A stretch of DNA of 64,000 bases from Hellea sp965224755 (GCA_965224755.1 OZ245061.1:1116001-1180000), one strand, 5' to 3'; counted from the stretch's first letter, positions 31,739 through 41,333 are shown. The notes: generated by a model not told the origin, from the letters alone. Made by a program: numbers and translations.

Positions 31739-34700
31739 CAACCCTCGCATTTTCTGTCGCCCGTAGTGTCGGCACATCTTTGGTCAGTACGGCTAAGTCC
31801 TTTGCTTTATCTTATGCTAATCGCGCGATTTCCAATGTCTTTGACAACCGCGTTTTTGAGGGCCCGAGGCTGAATAGTTTTCACCTGCAAACTTCGCGCG
31901 ACGGCGCGCCTATGGCCCGTATCTATGGGCGTGTGCGCCTTGCAGGGCAGGTAATTTGGGCGTCACGCCTGAAAGAAATTGTTACTGAAGAGCGTGTGCA
32001 AAACGGCAAGGGCGGAGGGCCGAAACAGCGCAATTATAGCTACACGATAAGCTTTGCTATTGGGCTCTGCGAAGGCGAAATTCTGGGTGTTGACCGGCTC
32101 TGGGCTAATGGCGCGCCGCTGCAAATTCCGGGGCTTACGATGCGGGTCTATAAAAGCACGGACGCCCAACTTCCCGACCCGATTATTTCGGCGATTGAAG
32201 GTAGCGACGTGCCTGCCTTCAGAGGCACAGCCTATCTCGTATTCGAGGATTTTCCGCTCGATGATTTCGGTGCGCGCCTGCCGCAAATCAATGCCGAAAT
32301 CATCCGCGTGCCGCCTGCGCAAAATAACGACCCAAAACTAGAAACCATGGTCAAAGGCGTGAACTTGCTGCCGGCGTCAGGCGAATTTGCCTATTCGACT
32401 GAGATTGTTGAGGAAACGCCCACCCCCGGAACATCGCGTCCGATCAACATGAATAATCTTTCGGGCGTGGCAGATATCGAGCTGGCGCTCGACCAACTCG
32501 AAACCCAGCTTCCCAATTGCCGCAATGTCTCGATTGTCACGGCTTGGTTTGGTACGGATTTACGCTGCGGGACATGCGAGATAAAGCCGGGCGTGGAAAC
32601 TAAAACCCGGGTCACCCCCGACGTAACGTGGCGGGTGGGCGGGGAGGTGCGCGGCACTGCCTATCTGGTGAGCCAGAGCATTGATGGTCGTCCTAATTTT
32701 GGCGGCACGCCGTCGGACAGTTCAATCTTGCAAGCCATTACGGCACTGAAAGCGCGGGGCTTTAAAGTTACACTTTATCCGTTTATCTTAATGGATATTC
32801 CAAGCGGGAATGGTTTGCCCGATCCTTATGGCGGATCAGAACAAGCCGCCTTTCCGTGGCGCGGGCGGATAACATGCAACCCTGTGAGCGCTGAAAATAG
32901 CGCCGCTGTAAATGCCCAAATCGGCAGTTTTTTTGGGGCGGTGCAACCCTCTCATTTCGGGTCATCAAATGGCGAAATTACTTATACCGGCCCTGCCGAA
33001 TTTTCCTATCGCCGTTTCATTTTGCACTATGCCAAGCTTGCGCAAGTTGCAGGGGTTGATCGGTTTGTTATCGGCTCCGAAATGGTGGGGCTGACAACTC
33101 TTCGCGGCGCAAATACGGACTATCCGGCTGTCACGAAACTGGCCGCTTTAGCGCAAGATACGCGCACGATTCTAGGATCGCAAACCGCGCTAACTTACGC
33201 GGCCGATTGGTCGGAATATTTCGGCCATCACCCTCAAGACAGCAGCGGCGATGTGGCCTTTCATCTCGACCCGCTCTGGAGTTCTCCTGCTATAGACGCC
33301 ATCGGGATAGATGCCTATTTCCCGCTCTCGGATTGGCGTGATGGGACGGAGCATTCGGACACCGATTTAAGCGTTAATATTTACGATATTTCTTATCTGA
33401 AAAGCCAAATGGAAAGCGGAGAAGGCTATGATTATTTCTACGCCTCTCAAACCGATAGGGATGCCCAAACTCGCAGCCCGATATCCGACGGCGCTGCCGG
33501 AAAACCCTGGGTCTTTCGCTATAAGGATTTGCGAAATTGGTGGTCACAACCTCACTATAACCGCCAGGGCGGAGTTGAGCTTACAACCCCAACAAATTGG
33601 ACATCCAAGAGCAAACCGATCTGGCTGATGGAAATCGGATGCCCGGCGATTAATAAGGGCTCTAACCAACCTAATGTGTTCTATGATTCCAAATCAGGCG
33701 AATCAAATTACCCATATTATTCAACAGCTTCGCGCGATGATCTTATCCAGAGGCGCTATTTGGAAGCTTTTATTGATTATTGGTCAGAGGCCGGCGGGAA
33801 CAACCCGCAATCCCCGCTCTATGGCGCGGCTATGATAGATACGGATATGGTCAATGTCTGGGCTTGGGATGCGCGGCCTTTTCCGGATTTCCCGGCGCGG
33901 GATAATATCTGGTCAGACGGACTTAATTGGCAACGCGGCCATTGGCTCTCCGGGCGAATGGGGCTTATTCCTCTGCCGGATGTGGTGCAGGATTTATGCG
34001 CCCAAAGCGGGCTTGGTAATGTTGATGTTACGCAGGTCAATGGCCTGCTCCAAGGCTACCATATTGACCGCCCCATGCCGGGGCGAAATGCGCTCGCCCC
34101 GCTCGCCGCGATTTATGATTTCGCGATGATCGAAACGGCGGCCGGATTGCGGTTTGCCAGTAGCGGAACAGAAGATGTTGTTGCGCTGAGTTTGGACGAT
34201 ATTGCCCACGGCGAACAAGGCCCGATAGAGCGGATTAAAGCCTCGCCAGAAGACCGCATGAAAGATGCCCGTGTGCATTTTATTGACGCGGCGCGCGACT
34301 ACCAATTAGGACTAGCCTCGGCGCGTGACTTAGCGGCAGAAACGGTGCGCGTTGTTGATATCCAAGCGCCTATCGTTATGGACGCAAGCTTCGCCCGTTT
34401 TACCGCCGAGACCATTTTGGCGCGGTCAGTGGACGGGCAAGCTACGGTCAACTTTCAGCTCGCCGATTCTAGGCTCGATATCGAAGTCGGGGATAGCGTA
34501 TCACTGCCGGGCCAAGACGGGTTTTGGCGCGTGGAAGTTTTAGGCGGGCTGACCACACAATCGGTTAAGGCTCGCCGGGTAGGGGCGGGGACTTTGCTGC
34601 CACCCTTTGGGTCTACGCCGGACGTCACCACTCCGCCAAACTGGACGGCCAAGCCTGTGATCTATGTGCTGGATATTCCGGGAGATAGGAATGGGCCATT

Positions 34701-35502
34701 GGTCGGGGCGGGATTGTCGCCCTTCAGCCTGACCGAGATCAGCGGGCCGAACAGCGCCGTGACCGTCGAATCGCCTGCTCGCATTGGGGCCTTACTCACC
34801 GATTTGCCGCAAGGCCCGACCGGGCGGTGGGACAAAACCGCCGAAATCGAGATTTTCCTACCCGGCCTCGCGCTGTCCTCGATCAGCGACGAGGCTGTGC
34901 TAGCCGGCGAGAACCGTTTTGCCATTGAAACCGATGACGGATGGGAAATCCTCCAAGCGGGCGGCGCAGAACTGATAACCGCCTCTACCTATCGCTTAAC
35001 CCGCTTATTACGCGGGCAATCTGGCACAGACGCCGATATGATGGAAACACTGCCCTCAGGCGCAAGAGTGGTCTGGCTCGGCTCCGGCTGGCAGGATTTG
35101 CCATTAAGTACGGATTTCATAGGCGAAATTGTCACGCTAAACGCCGAAGCCGCAGGCCGAGCAGCCGATCCGCTAGAGTTTGACTATAAAGCGCGGCACC
35201 TACGGCCATTAGCTCCGGTACATGCCAAAATCCGTAAAGAGGGCGGCCAAATCCACATTTCATGGATAAGACGCACAAGGCAGGGAGGCGATAGCTGGAG
35301 CGGCCTAGACGTGCCGCTGGGGGAGGAAACGGAGGTCTATAGGGTGAGGTTTTATGAGGGAGAGAGCGTGATTGCTGAATATGTGGTCTCAAGCGCTGAA
35401 TTTAGCATATCTGAAACGGATATAATCATGGCGGATAGAGTGAGCATAGTGCAAGGTTCGCAGGGGTTTGGGTGGGGTGCCTCAATAACTAGAAATTTAT
35501 AA
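31735..35502 (+). CDS. GTA g15-type tail host-specificity protein (TIM-barrel plus tail domains)
   Basis: The protein has 1,255 residues from ATG 31735 (ATGA overlap with g14); RcGTA g15 is about 1,300. The N-terminal third has FHLQTSRDGAPMARIYGRVR, the next part the GTA TIM-barrel domain (KLAQVAGVDRFVIGSEMVGL, AADWSEYFGH, WLMEIGCPAINKGSNQPNVF with a Glu, and VNVWAWDARPFPDFPARDNI), then phage-tail_3-like and C-terminal beta domains. It would form the tail-tip megatron that binds the recipient cell. The frame is open throughout, with no stop or frameshift. An intact 3.8-kb gene in a cluster otherwise broken is notable. Confidence 0.92.
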   Translation: MTTLAFSVARSVGTSLVSTAKSFALSYANRAISNVFDNRVFEGPRLNSFHLQTSRDGAPMARIYGRVRLAGQVIWASRLKEIVTEERVQNGKGGGPKQRNYSYTISFAIGLCEGEILGVDRLWANGAPLQIPGLTMRVYKSTDAQLPDPIISAIEGSDVPAFRGTAYLVFEDFPLDDFGARLPQINAEIIRVPPAQNNDPKLETMVKGVNLLPASGEFAYSTEIVEETPTPGTSRPINMNNLSGVADIELALDQLETQLPNCRNVSIVTAWFGTDLRCGTCEIKPGVETKTRVTPDVTWRVGGEVRGTAYLVSQSIDGRPNFGGTPSDSSILQAITALKARGFKVTLYPFILMDIPSGNGLPDPYGGSEQAAFPWRGRITCNPVSAENSAAVNAQIGSFFGAVQPSHFGSSNGEITYTGPAEFSYRRFILHYAKLAQVAGVDRFVIGSEMVGLTTLRGANTDYPAVTKLAALAQDTRTILGSQTALTYAADWSEYFGHHPQDSSGDVAFHLDPLWSSPAIDAIGIDAYFPLSDWRDGTEHSDTDLSVNIYDISYLKSQMESGEGYDYFYASQTDRDAQTRSPISDGAAGKPWVFRYKDLRNWWSQPHYNRQGGVELTTPTNWTSKSKPIWLMEIGCPAINKGSNQPNVFYDSKSGESNYPYYSTASRDDLIQRRYLEAFIDYWSEAGGNNPQSPLYGAAMIDTDMVNVWAWDARPFPDFPARDNIWSDGLNWQRGHWLSGRMGLIPLPDVVQDLCAQSGLGNVDVTQVNGLLQGYHIDRPMPGRNALAPLAAIYDFAMIETAAGLRFASSGTEDVVALSLDDIAHGEQGPIERIKASPEDRMKDARVHFIDAARDYQLGLASARDLAAETVRVVDIQAPIVMDASFARFTAETILARSVDGQATVNFQLADSRLDIEVGDSVSLPGQDGFWRVEVLGGLTTQSVKARRVGAGTLLPPFGSTPDVTTPPNWTAKPVIYVLDIPGDRNGPLVGAGLSPFSLTEISGPNSAVTVESPARIGALLTDLPQGPTGRWDKTAEIEIFLPGLALSSISDEAVLAGENRFAIETDDGWEILQAGGAELITASTYRLTRLLRGQSGTDADMMETLPSGARVVWLGSGWQDLPLSTDFIGEIVTLNAEAAGRAADPLEFDYKARHLRPLAPVHAKIRKEGGQIHISWIRRTRQGGDSWSGLDVPLGEETEVYRVRFYEGESVIAEYVVSSAEFSISETDIIMADRVSIVQGSQGFGWGASITRNL

Positions 35503-35716
35503 TCTGTTTGTCGAATGGTAAGCGTTTCACATATCGGCGGAGTAACAGGGCCTCACAAGGGACTAACGTTCCCGACATCATTTACTGGACAAATAAGACA
35601 ATATGACGAAGGGGATAGTGGATATTCATTTTAAAATAGTATCGCTTGATTATTCCAGCCCGTAATATTAGTAACGGGTATTATTCGTTGAGTTTCACAA
35701 CGTCGGGGGAAGGGCA

Positions 35717-36730
35717 ATGGCCACATCAAGCGAAGCACACTTTTCTAAAATAAATTGGATTGCGACAGCTCTTGCATTAGCCTGCCTAGTAGGTGCGTTG
35801 TTTCTTCACATTGAGTATGATAAGTCATTAGATAGACTTACCGCTGATCAGCTTAAGACGGAATTTCAAAAGAATCCTATATTCTCATGGTATTTTTTAT
35901 CTAATCTGCTCAAAGAAATTGCCTTTGCACTCATCATTGCCATATTCATAGGAATTGGCATTGAAAGGGCTGCTAAATATCAGCAAGTAGCTGAGGTAAA
36001 AGGCTACTTAGACCAAGTTCGGGACAATGTTTTTGATGCTGTCCTTAAAAAACAATTTCCAGAGACTATTGTTGCAAAGGTTCACGATACGATTTTTTCA
36101 ACAAAGACCATCCGAAAAAGTTCAAATATGACTATAAAGCTAAAAGATTTCCCCGCCGACTGCTCGGAGGGAGAGGGTTTTTTGATTTACGAAGTTATAC
36201 ATCATTATGTAATCAAGAATCTTACCAGCAATGAGGTCGAGCACCCATTAAAGTTATTTGGCCCGGCTCCTAGAAAACCCCATTTGCGTAAGTATTTGCC
36301 AAAAATGTCGATTTCAGTAGAAAACGTGCCCCTCACTTCTGATGAGATGCATGAAGGTACTAACTCTATTGAAGATGACGGATTTGAGGAACGATTTTCA
36401 AAAACTTTAAAAATTCCTCCTAAGAAAGCGATTACCATTAGAACCTCTCTCGCGCTCGCGAAACTCGCAGAAGACATGGAAATGTGGGTTTCGCTATTAC
36501 CACAAGAAGGTATTGATTTGACGATAGAGATTGATAGCAAAAAGAAATTACATTGGGATATTGACAGTTATTTTTTTGGTAAAATGAGTAGTACTACTCC
36601 CGATTTGCTTAAACCCCCATTCTGCGAGAATCGAGGCACTTTTACGACAAAAGACGTTATTTTCCCTTACCAGGGTATTAATTTTTCTTGGCGTCCTGAG
36701 CCTGAGAAGTGTGGTGATGCAAAAAAATAA
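35717..36730 (+). CDS. Unrecognised 337-residue membrane protein, accessory
   Basis: The protein has two N-terminal membrane helices (WIATALALACLVGALFLHIE and LLKEIAFALIIAIFIGIGIE) and a cytoplasmic C-terminal region of about 250 residues with no domain I recognise, ending in PYQGINFSWRPEPEKC. The ATG at 35717 follows GGGGAAGGGCA. It is AT-richer than its neighbours and lies alone in a 1.8-kb AT-rich stretch between g15 and dnaJ, so horizontal gain is likely. The two-helix anchor plus large cytoplasmic domain is the layout of several membrane-linked effector proteins of phage defence, but no catalytic motif supports that. Confidence 0.7.
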   Translation: MATSSEAHFSKINWIATALALACLVGALFLHIEYDKSLDRLTADQLKTEFQKNPIFSWYFLSNLLKEIAFALIIAIFIGIGIERAAKYQQVAEVKGYLDQVRDNVFDAVLKKQFPETIVAKVHDTIFSTKTIRKSSNMTIKLKDFPADCSEGEGFLIYEVIHHYVIKNLTSNEVEHPLKLFGPAPRKPHLRKYLPKMSISVENVPLTSDEMHEGTNSIEDDGFEERFSKTLKIPPKKAITIRTSLALAKLAEDMEMWVSLLPQEGIDLTIEIDSKKKLHWDIDSYFFGKMSSTTPDLLKPPFCENRGTFTTKDVIFPYQGINFSWRPEPEKCGDAKK

Positions 36731-37288
36731 TAAATAACATCAATGGTTTATACCATTTAAACCGTTGGTTAAGCAAGACGTGCATATAATTTGCATGTAG
36801 TAGTTGAAACTGCTATTGATAGTCTTATCTATAGACAAACGGCGCTAGCTCTAGAAAAAAGGAATACAGAAATGATGGACATTAGAAAAGTAAATGGTGG
36901 GATTTATCGTGGGGTAAACGGCGGATAAGCTTTAAATATTAATAGCGACCATTTTTTTTGCACCGTACAGATGTGATAACCGTCTCCTATTCCGATATTG
37001 TTACTCCTCCGCCCGCCATAAAGCCTCTCAGTATTGGTTACTTTAAGATTGGCCACTAGCCTATCAGGGTGAATTTCGTGTTAATTCTACTTTCCCGCGA
37101 TTATAAGCCTTTCTCATGGCAAATATGGTGCAGCAATAGCTTTTGCCACGATTCGTGCATCCCATTCAAGCCGCTTTCACGGCGGTGGAGGAGCACCAAT
37201 GCCAATAAATATCAGGCATTCCCATATCGTTACTTTTTACTGCAATCTAACCCCTTGCCCCCAGCCTAATCCCCCCTAAATAGAACCC
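36731..37288. other. AT-rich intergenic stretch with an 18-codon ORF
   Basis: No standard gene is seen in these 558 bp. It holds one tiny ORF (36872-36928, listed separately), a short inverted repeat near 36750-36775 (GGTTTATACC and following TTTAAACC), an eight-T run at 36963, and otherwise AT-rich sequence without clear promoters. The frames at 37069-37269 have no ribosome site and look random. The stretch may be a remnant of a horizontally gained segment. Confidence 0.5.
36872..36928 (+). CDS. Possible 18-residue microprotein
   Basis: ATG 36872 follows AAAAAAGGAATACAGA (a fair ribosome site) and encodes MMDIRKVNGGIYRGVNGG before TAA. The repeated VNGG at the end and the Arg/Lys content are distinctive. 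Very short ORFs arise by chance; there is no neighbour that explains it. I list it because of its ribosome site and repeat. Confidence 0.25.
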   Translation: MMDIRKVNGGIYRGVNGG

Positions 37289-38167
37289 ATGGCTAAAGAT
37301 CCTTATAAGCTTTTGGGGGTTCCCAAATCTTCGGCGGAGGCTGATATTCGCAAGGCTTATCGAGCCTTGGCGAAGAAATATCATCCTGATGTTAATCAAG
37401 ACAATCCCAAAGCCGCTGAGCGGTTTAAGGAAATTTCGGCCGCCTATACGCTGCTCTCGGATAAAAAGCTGCGAAAACAATATGATACCGGGCAGGTTGA
37501 TGCTAGCGGTCAGCAGCAAAACCCCTTTGGCGGAATGCGCGGCGGGCAAATGGGAGGTATGGGCGGCCAAGACGATATGGCTGATCTGTTTTCCTCTTTA
37601 TTTGGCATGAATATGGGCGGTATGCGCGGCGGGATGCAGCGCCCGCCTATGCGGCCGCAAAAAGGCGCGGATATTCGCTATAAAATGACCTTGCCCTTTA
37701 TGGAGGCCCTTAAAGGCGGGATGAAACAGCTGCAAAAAGGCCTGAAACTCAAAATTCCAGCCGGGGTTGAGGACGGCAAAGTGCTGCGAATGCGCGGCAA
37801 GGGCGAATCCGGGGCTTATGGCGGCTCCGCGGGTGATGCCCTCATCGAAATTGCCGTCAAGCCGCATAAATATTTCACGCGGGACGGTAAAACGCTGCGG
37901 CTTGACCTACCGATTTCGCTGAAAGAAGCGGTTTTAGGGGCGAAAATCCGTATTGCCATGCCCGGCGGCTCTATATCGTTGAATATCCCCGCCGCAACCA
38001 ATTCGGGGAAGAAAATGCGGCTGAAAGGCAAAGGCGTGAAGGGCGGCGACCTTGTTGTGACCACGCATATTGTTTTGGAGGATGCAAAGTCCGAATCTCT
38101 GAAAAAATGGGCGCACTCTGAAAAAACAGACAAAAGTTTCGATCCGCGCACGAAAATCATGGACTAG
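37289..38167 (+). CDS. DnaJ-type co-chaperone (CbpA-like, no zinc finger)
   Basis: This 292-residue protein has a J domain at residues 1-70 (DPYKLLGVPKSSAEADIRKA and AKKYHPDVNQDN with the HPD motif), a Gly/Met-rich linker (residues about 75-125), and a C-terminal DnaJ peptide-binding region (ADIRYKMTLPFMEALKGGMK, IPAGVEDGKVLRMRGKG, then GGDLVVTTHIVLED). The CxxCxGxG zinc repeats of DnaJ are absent, so it is CbpA/DjlA-like. It stimulates DnaK ATPase and delivers substrates. A short GGCGA...TCGCC hairpin follows the stop. Gly/Met-rich linker repeats of GGM and GMRGGM are evident. Confidence 0.92.
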   Translation: MAKDPYKLLGVPKSSAEADIRKAYRALAKKYHPDVNQDNPKAAERFKEISAAYTLLSDKKLRKQYDTGQVDASGQQQNPFGGMRGGQMGGMGGQDDMADLFSSLFGMNMGGMRGGMQRPPMRPQKGADIRYKMTLPFMEALKGGMKQLQKGLKLKIPAGVEDGKVLRMRGKGESGAYGGSAGDALIEIAVKPHKYFTRDGKTLRLDLPISLKEAVLGAKIRIAMPGGSISLNIPAATNSGKKMRLKGKGVKGGDLVVTTHIVLEDAKSESLKKWAHSEKTDKSFDPRTKIMD

Positions 38168-38202
38168 GGCGAAATTTTCGCCTTAACACTCTCTGACAAT
38201 TA

Positions 38203-38220
38203 TATTCAGACTTTGTTCAG
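38203..38220 (+). promoter_or_regulatory. Tandem direct repeat, candidate response-regulator site
   Basis: TATTCAG (38203-38209) and TGTTCAG (38214-38220) are spaced by 4 bp, that is 11 bp start to start, one helical turn, the style of OmpR/PhoP-family sites. It lies 24 bp before the PepSY gene of the two-component operon and could be an autoregulatory site. Single copy; inference. Confidence 0.35.
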
Positions 38221-38243
38221 GGGCGCTTCTCTATAGACACACT

Positions 38244-38582
38244 ATGACACTTAACCGTCGACATATCATTTTAGGCTTGGCTATCGCTTTGATGGCAGCG
38301 CCTGCGGCTCATGCCAATCCCAAATCTTCATGGGATGGCTCGCCGTTAAAACAGCCCCGGCTGACCAATTCCTTTGCCGCACCCTCTACGAACCTGCCGC
38401 TATGGGCGCAGCGCCGTATTTCCGCCTCCGAAGCCAAATCTATTGCGCTTAGGCGCGCCGGCGGCGGCGAAGTTGTTGATATTTCGCGCAATGGCGATAC
38501 ATATCGTGTCCGAGTCATCCGTAAAGATGGCCGCGTTGTCGATGTTTTGATTGACGCCAATACAGGGCGTGTCAAAAGATAG
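38244..38582 (+). CDS. Periplasmic PepSY-domain protein
   Basis: This 112-residue protein has a signal peptide (IILGLAIALMAAPAAHA) and a C-terminal PepSY domain: ISASEAKSIALRRAGGGEVV then RVRVIRKDGRVVDVLIDANT. PepSY domains inhibit proteases or sense envelope state. The gene precedes the response regulator and kinase by 23 bp and shares a promoter region, the arrangement seen in alphaproteobacterial PhoPQ/FeuPQ-like loci, where the PepSY protein is a regulator or target of the system. Confidence 0.88.
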   Translation: MTLNRRHIILGLAIALMAAPAAHANPKSSWDGSPLKQPRLTNSFAAPSTNLPLWAQRRISASEAKSIALRRAGGGEVVDISRNGDTYRVRVIRKDGRVVDVLIDANTGRVKR

Positions 38583-38605
38583 GCCGAACCAACCGTGAGG
38601 GCCCT

Positions 38606-39286
38606 ATGCGTATTTTAGTCGTCGAAGACGATCCCGATCTTTCCCGCCAACTCAAAGATGCTTTGAAAGATGTCGGCTATGCTGTTGATGTTGCTTTGGA
38701 CGGCGAAGAAGGTCATTTCCTAGGTGATACCGAGCCCTATGACGCGGTGGTGCTGGATTTGGGTCTGCCATTGATTGACGGCGTTAGCGTTTTGCAAAAA
38801 TGGCGCGCGGACGATAAAAAATTCCCGGTTCTGATACTCACCGCCCGTGACCAATGGAGCGAGAAAGTGGCCGGTTTTGACGCCGGCGCAGATGATTACC
38901 TGACCAAGCCTTTCCATACCGAAGAGTTGATGGCGCGCTTGCGGGCGTTGATGCGCCGCGCCTCCGGCCATACCACCGATACTATCGATATTGGCGAGTT
39001 GTCGGTGGATAACCGTTCGGCCCGCGCCTTTGTTGACGGCATGTCGATCAAATTGACCAGCCACGAATTTCGCTTACTCAGCTATATGGCGACCCATCGT
39101 GACCGCGTGATTTCGCGCACGGAACTGGTCGAGCATATTTACGATCAGGATTTTGACCGCGATTCCAATACGATTGAAGTCTTTGTTGGGCGTCTGCGCC
39201 GCAAGATCGGCACCGACCGGATCGAGACCGTGCGAGGGCTGGGTTACCGCCTTGTTGACCCGAGTGAGTCCAAAGCGAAATCCTAA
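38606..39286 (+). CDS. OmpR/PhoP-family response regulator
   Basis: This 226-residue protein has a receiver domain (residues 1-115; acidic pocket in VVEDDPD, phospho-Asp in AVVLDLGLPLIDG near residue 51, Lys in DYLTKPFHTEELMAR) and a C-terminal winged helix (KLTSHEFRLLSYMATHRDRV, NTIEVFVGRLRRKIG, then TVRGLGYRLVDP). The receiver and DNA-binding sequences look like the PhoP/FeuP group. It lies between the PepSY gene and the kinase, 23 bp and 0 bp away, so one operon. Candidate binding repeats lie at 38203-38220. Confidence 0.93.
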   Translation: MRILVVEDDPDLSRQLKDALKDVGYAVDVALDGEEGHFLGDTEPYDAVVLDLGLPLIDGVSVLQKWRADDKKFPVLILTARDQWSEKVAGFDAGADDYLTKPFHTEELMARLRALMRRASGHTTDTIDIGELSVDNRSARAFVDGMSIKLTSHEFRLLSYMATHRDRVISRTELVEHIYDQDFDRDSNTIEVFVGRLRRKIGTDRIETVRGLGYRLVDPSESKAKS

Positions 39287-40687
39287 ATGCCAGCTTCGGC
39301 GCAAACCCCGAAAAGCCAATCTCTCGTTCTGCGCCTCGTGCGCGGCGCGGCGATATGGGCTTTGCCGCTATTGCTGCTGACCGCGCTAACCCTGACCTGG
39401 CTTTACCGAAATACGACGTACCGCAGTTTTGATGACCCGCTGGTAAGCGCGGTGACGTCCTTGATTGCCTCCGCTGAAGTCGCTGACGGCCAGTTGAGCC
39501 TGTCGCGCGAGCCGCTCGACCCGCGCTATCAACGGGCACTGTCCGGGCGCTATTGGTTGGTGGGGTTTTTGCAGGATGACGGGTTGATTGAGCCCATTGC
39601 CGGCTCGCGCTCGCTCTATGATGCAACGCTCAAATTACCAAATTCGGCGGTTATGAAATTGCAAGCCCAGCAAGGCGCGGCAATCCGGTCTTATAGCGAA
39701 GGCCCTGATGCAGATGAGCCTCTGCGCCTCGTGGCGCGGCAAGTGGTTCTGCCAAATATGAAAGCGCCTGTTGTTGTGGTCGCGGCGGCAGATAGCCGCG
39801 CGGCAAGCCGCTCCATTCGTAATTTCGCATTTATTTCGCTCGGCTTGATGTTGCTCATCTCGGCGGGCTTGATCACGGCCGTCGTGACGCAGGTGCGGTC
39901 TGGCCTGAAACCACTCTTCGATCTGCGCGATAAGGTGGCCGATGTGCGCGAGGGCCGCGCTGCACAAGTCGACGGGACCTATCCGAGCGAAATTCAACCT
40001 TTGGCGAACGAGCTTAACTCCCTCGTTACCCATAATAAGGACATCGTTGAACGCGCCCGAACCCATGTTGGCAATCTAGCTCACGCCTTGAAAACCCCGC
40101 TCGCGGTCTTGCAGAATGAAGCCAAATCGGCGGAGTCAGAGCTTGGCGAGGTTGTCGGGCGGCAGACCGAGATTATGAAAAATCAAGTCGATCACCATCT
40201 AAGACGGGCGCGGGCAGCGGCGCGGGGGCAGGCGATTGGCGTCTCCGCTGATGTCACGGACACGCTGAAAGCTTTGGCGCGTACATTGGGCCGTATTTAC
40301 AATAGCAAACATATCGACTTTGACATTGACCTTGCCGAGGGGCTCGTGTTTCGCGGCGAGAAAACTGACCTTGAAGAGATGGCGGGTAACCTTATGGATA
40401 ATGCCTGTAAATGGACCTCGACCACTATTCGTATTCATACTCAGCCCAATCCCGTTGATGAAGCTAGTTTTATTATTACAGTTTCTGATGACGGCCCGGG
40501 TATGGCGGATGACCAATATCAGGAAGCGCTGAAACGCGGCGCGCGGCTGGATGAAGCGACCCCGGGAAGCGGTCTTGGTCTTGCCATTGTTGATGATTTG
40601 GCGCGGGCTTATAAGGGATCTTTGACTCTTGGGCGTTCGGATATGAATGGGCTTGAAGCGATATTGATAGTGCCGAGGCGTCTATGA
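39287..40687 (+). CDS. PhoQ-like sensor histidine kinase
   Basis: This 466-residue protein has two membrane helices (AAIWALPLLLLTALTLTWLY near 32-52; FISLGLMLLISAGLITAVVT near 185-205) around a 130-residue periplasmic sensor. Then come the kinase core with the phospho-His in GNLAHALKTPLAVLQNEA, the N-box NLMDNACKWTS, and the G boxes (SDDGPGMADDQ, TPGSGLGLAIVDDLAR). AHALKTPL is typical of PhoQ-like kinases of this class. The ATG directly follows the regulator stop. It probably phosphorylates that regulator in response to envelope or ion signals. Confidence 0.93.
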   Translation: MPASAQTPKSQSLVLRLVRGAAIWALPLLLLTALTLTWLYRNTTYRSFDDPLVSAVTSLIASAEVADGQLSLSREPLDPRYQRALSGRYWLVGFLQDDGLIEPIAGSRSLYDATLKLPNSAVMKLQAQQGAAIRSYSEGPDADEPLRLVARQVVLPNMKAPVVVVAAADSRAASRSIRNFAFISLGLMLLISAGLITAVVTQVRSGLKPLFDLRDKVADVREGRAAQVDGTYPSEIQPLANELNSLVTHNKDIVERARTHVGNLAHALKTPLAVLQNEAKSAESELGEVVGRQTEIMKNQVDHHLRRARAAARGQAIGVSADVTDTLKALARTLGRIYNSKHIDFDIDLAEGLVFRGEKTDLEEMAGNLMDNACKWTSTTIRIHTQPNPVDEASFIITVSDDGPGMADDQYQEALKRGARLDEATPGSGLGLAIVDDLARAYKGSLTLGRSDMNGLEAILIVPRRL

Positions 40688-41322
40688 AACCTCCTATCGC
40701 ACTTGAACAAAGGGATGAAAAAGACGGCCGTCTCTATTCGCCATCAGCGGGTCGTAACCGCGAAATCATCGGGCAGGTTCTGTCGGAGCATTTACCTCGC
40801 GGAGCGCGTGTCTTGGAGATTGCGTCCGGAACGGGGGAGCATGGGGCGCATATGTGCGGGTTGCGGCCCGATATTATCTGGCAGTGCTCTGATATTGATA
40901 CCGTCTCCCGCGCCAGCCAGAATGCTTGGGCGCAAGACCATGCGGGGCAGATGTTGCCCAGTTTGCCGTTGGATGCGACCTCGAACGTGTGGTGGAAGCT
41001 TGTCCCTGACATCGACACTTTCTTCTGCGCTAATATGATTCACATTGCGCCGTGGGAAGCCTTTTTGGGACTGGCGCAGGGGGCCGAACATCTTCTCACT
41101 AAGGGACAAAACTTCATTCTCTATGGCCCGTTTTTCGAAGGCGAGGACACAGCTCCGTCCAATCTCGCTTTTGATCTAAATCTCAAATCCCGAAATCCAG
41201 CTTGGGGCGTCAGAAAGCTTGACTCTGTTAAGCATATATTGACCGAACACGGCTTTACTTTGAGCGCCCGAATTGTGATGCCCAAAGAAAATCGCACGCT
41301 GATATTCTCTAAATCACAGTAA
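40684..41322 (+). CDS. DUF938 SAM-dependent methyltransferase-like protein
   Basis: This 212-residue protein matches DUF938: RLYSPSAGRNREIIGQVL, GARVLEIASGTGEHGAHMCG (SAM motif I), WQCSDID (motif II acid), FFCANMIHIAPWEAFLGL, and GPFFEGEDTAPSNLAFD with LKSRNPAWGVRKLDSV. The fold is a class I methyltransferase; substrate unknown. Its ATG overlaps the kinase stop (ATGA), so it is coupled to the two-component operon although no functional link is known. It is cytoplasmic. Confidence 0.9.
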   Translation: MKPPIALEQRDEKDGRLYSPSAGRNREIIGQVLSEHLPRGARVLEIASGTGEHGAHMCGLRPDIIWQCSDIDTVSRASQNAWAQDHAGQMLPSLPLDATSNVWWKLVPDIDTFFCANMIHIAPWEAFLGLAQGAEHLLTKGQNFILYGPFFEGEDTAPSNLAFDLNLKSRNPAWGVRKLDSVKHILTEHGFTLSARIVMPKENRTLIFSKSQ

Positions 41323-41333
41323 AAGCGCAGAAG

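Noticed and set aside
36961..36970. Eight-T run as a terminator
   Set aside because: No stable stem directly upstream.
37069..37269. 66-codon frame in the intergenic stretch before dnaJ
   Set aside because: No ribosome site, no motif, poor composition.
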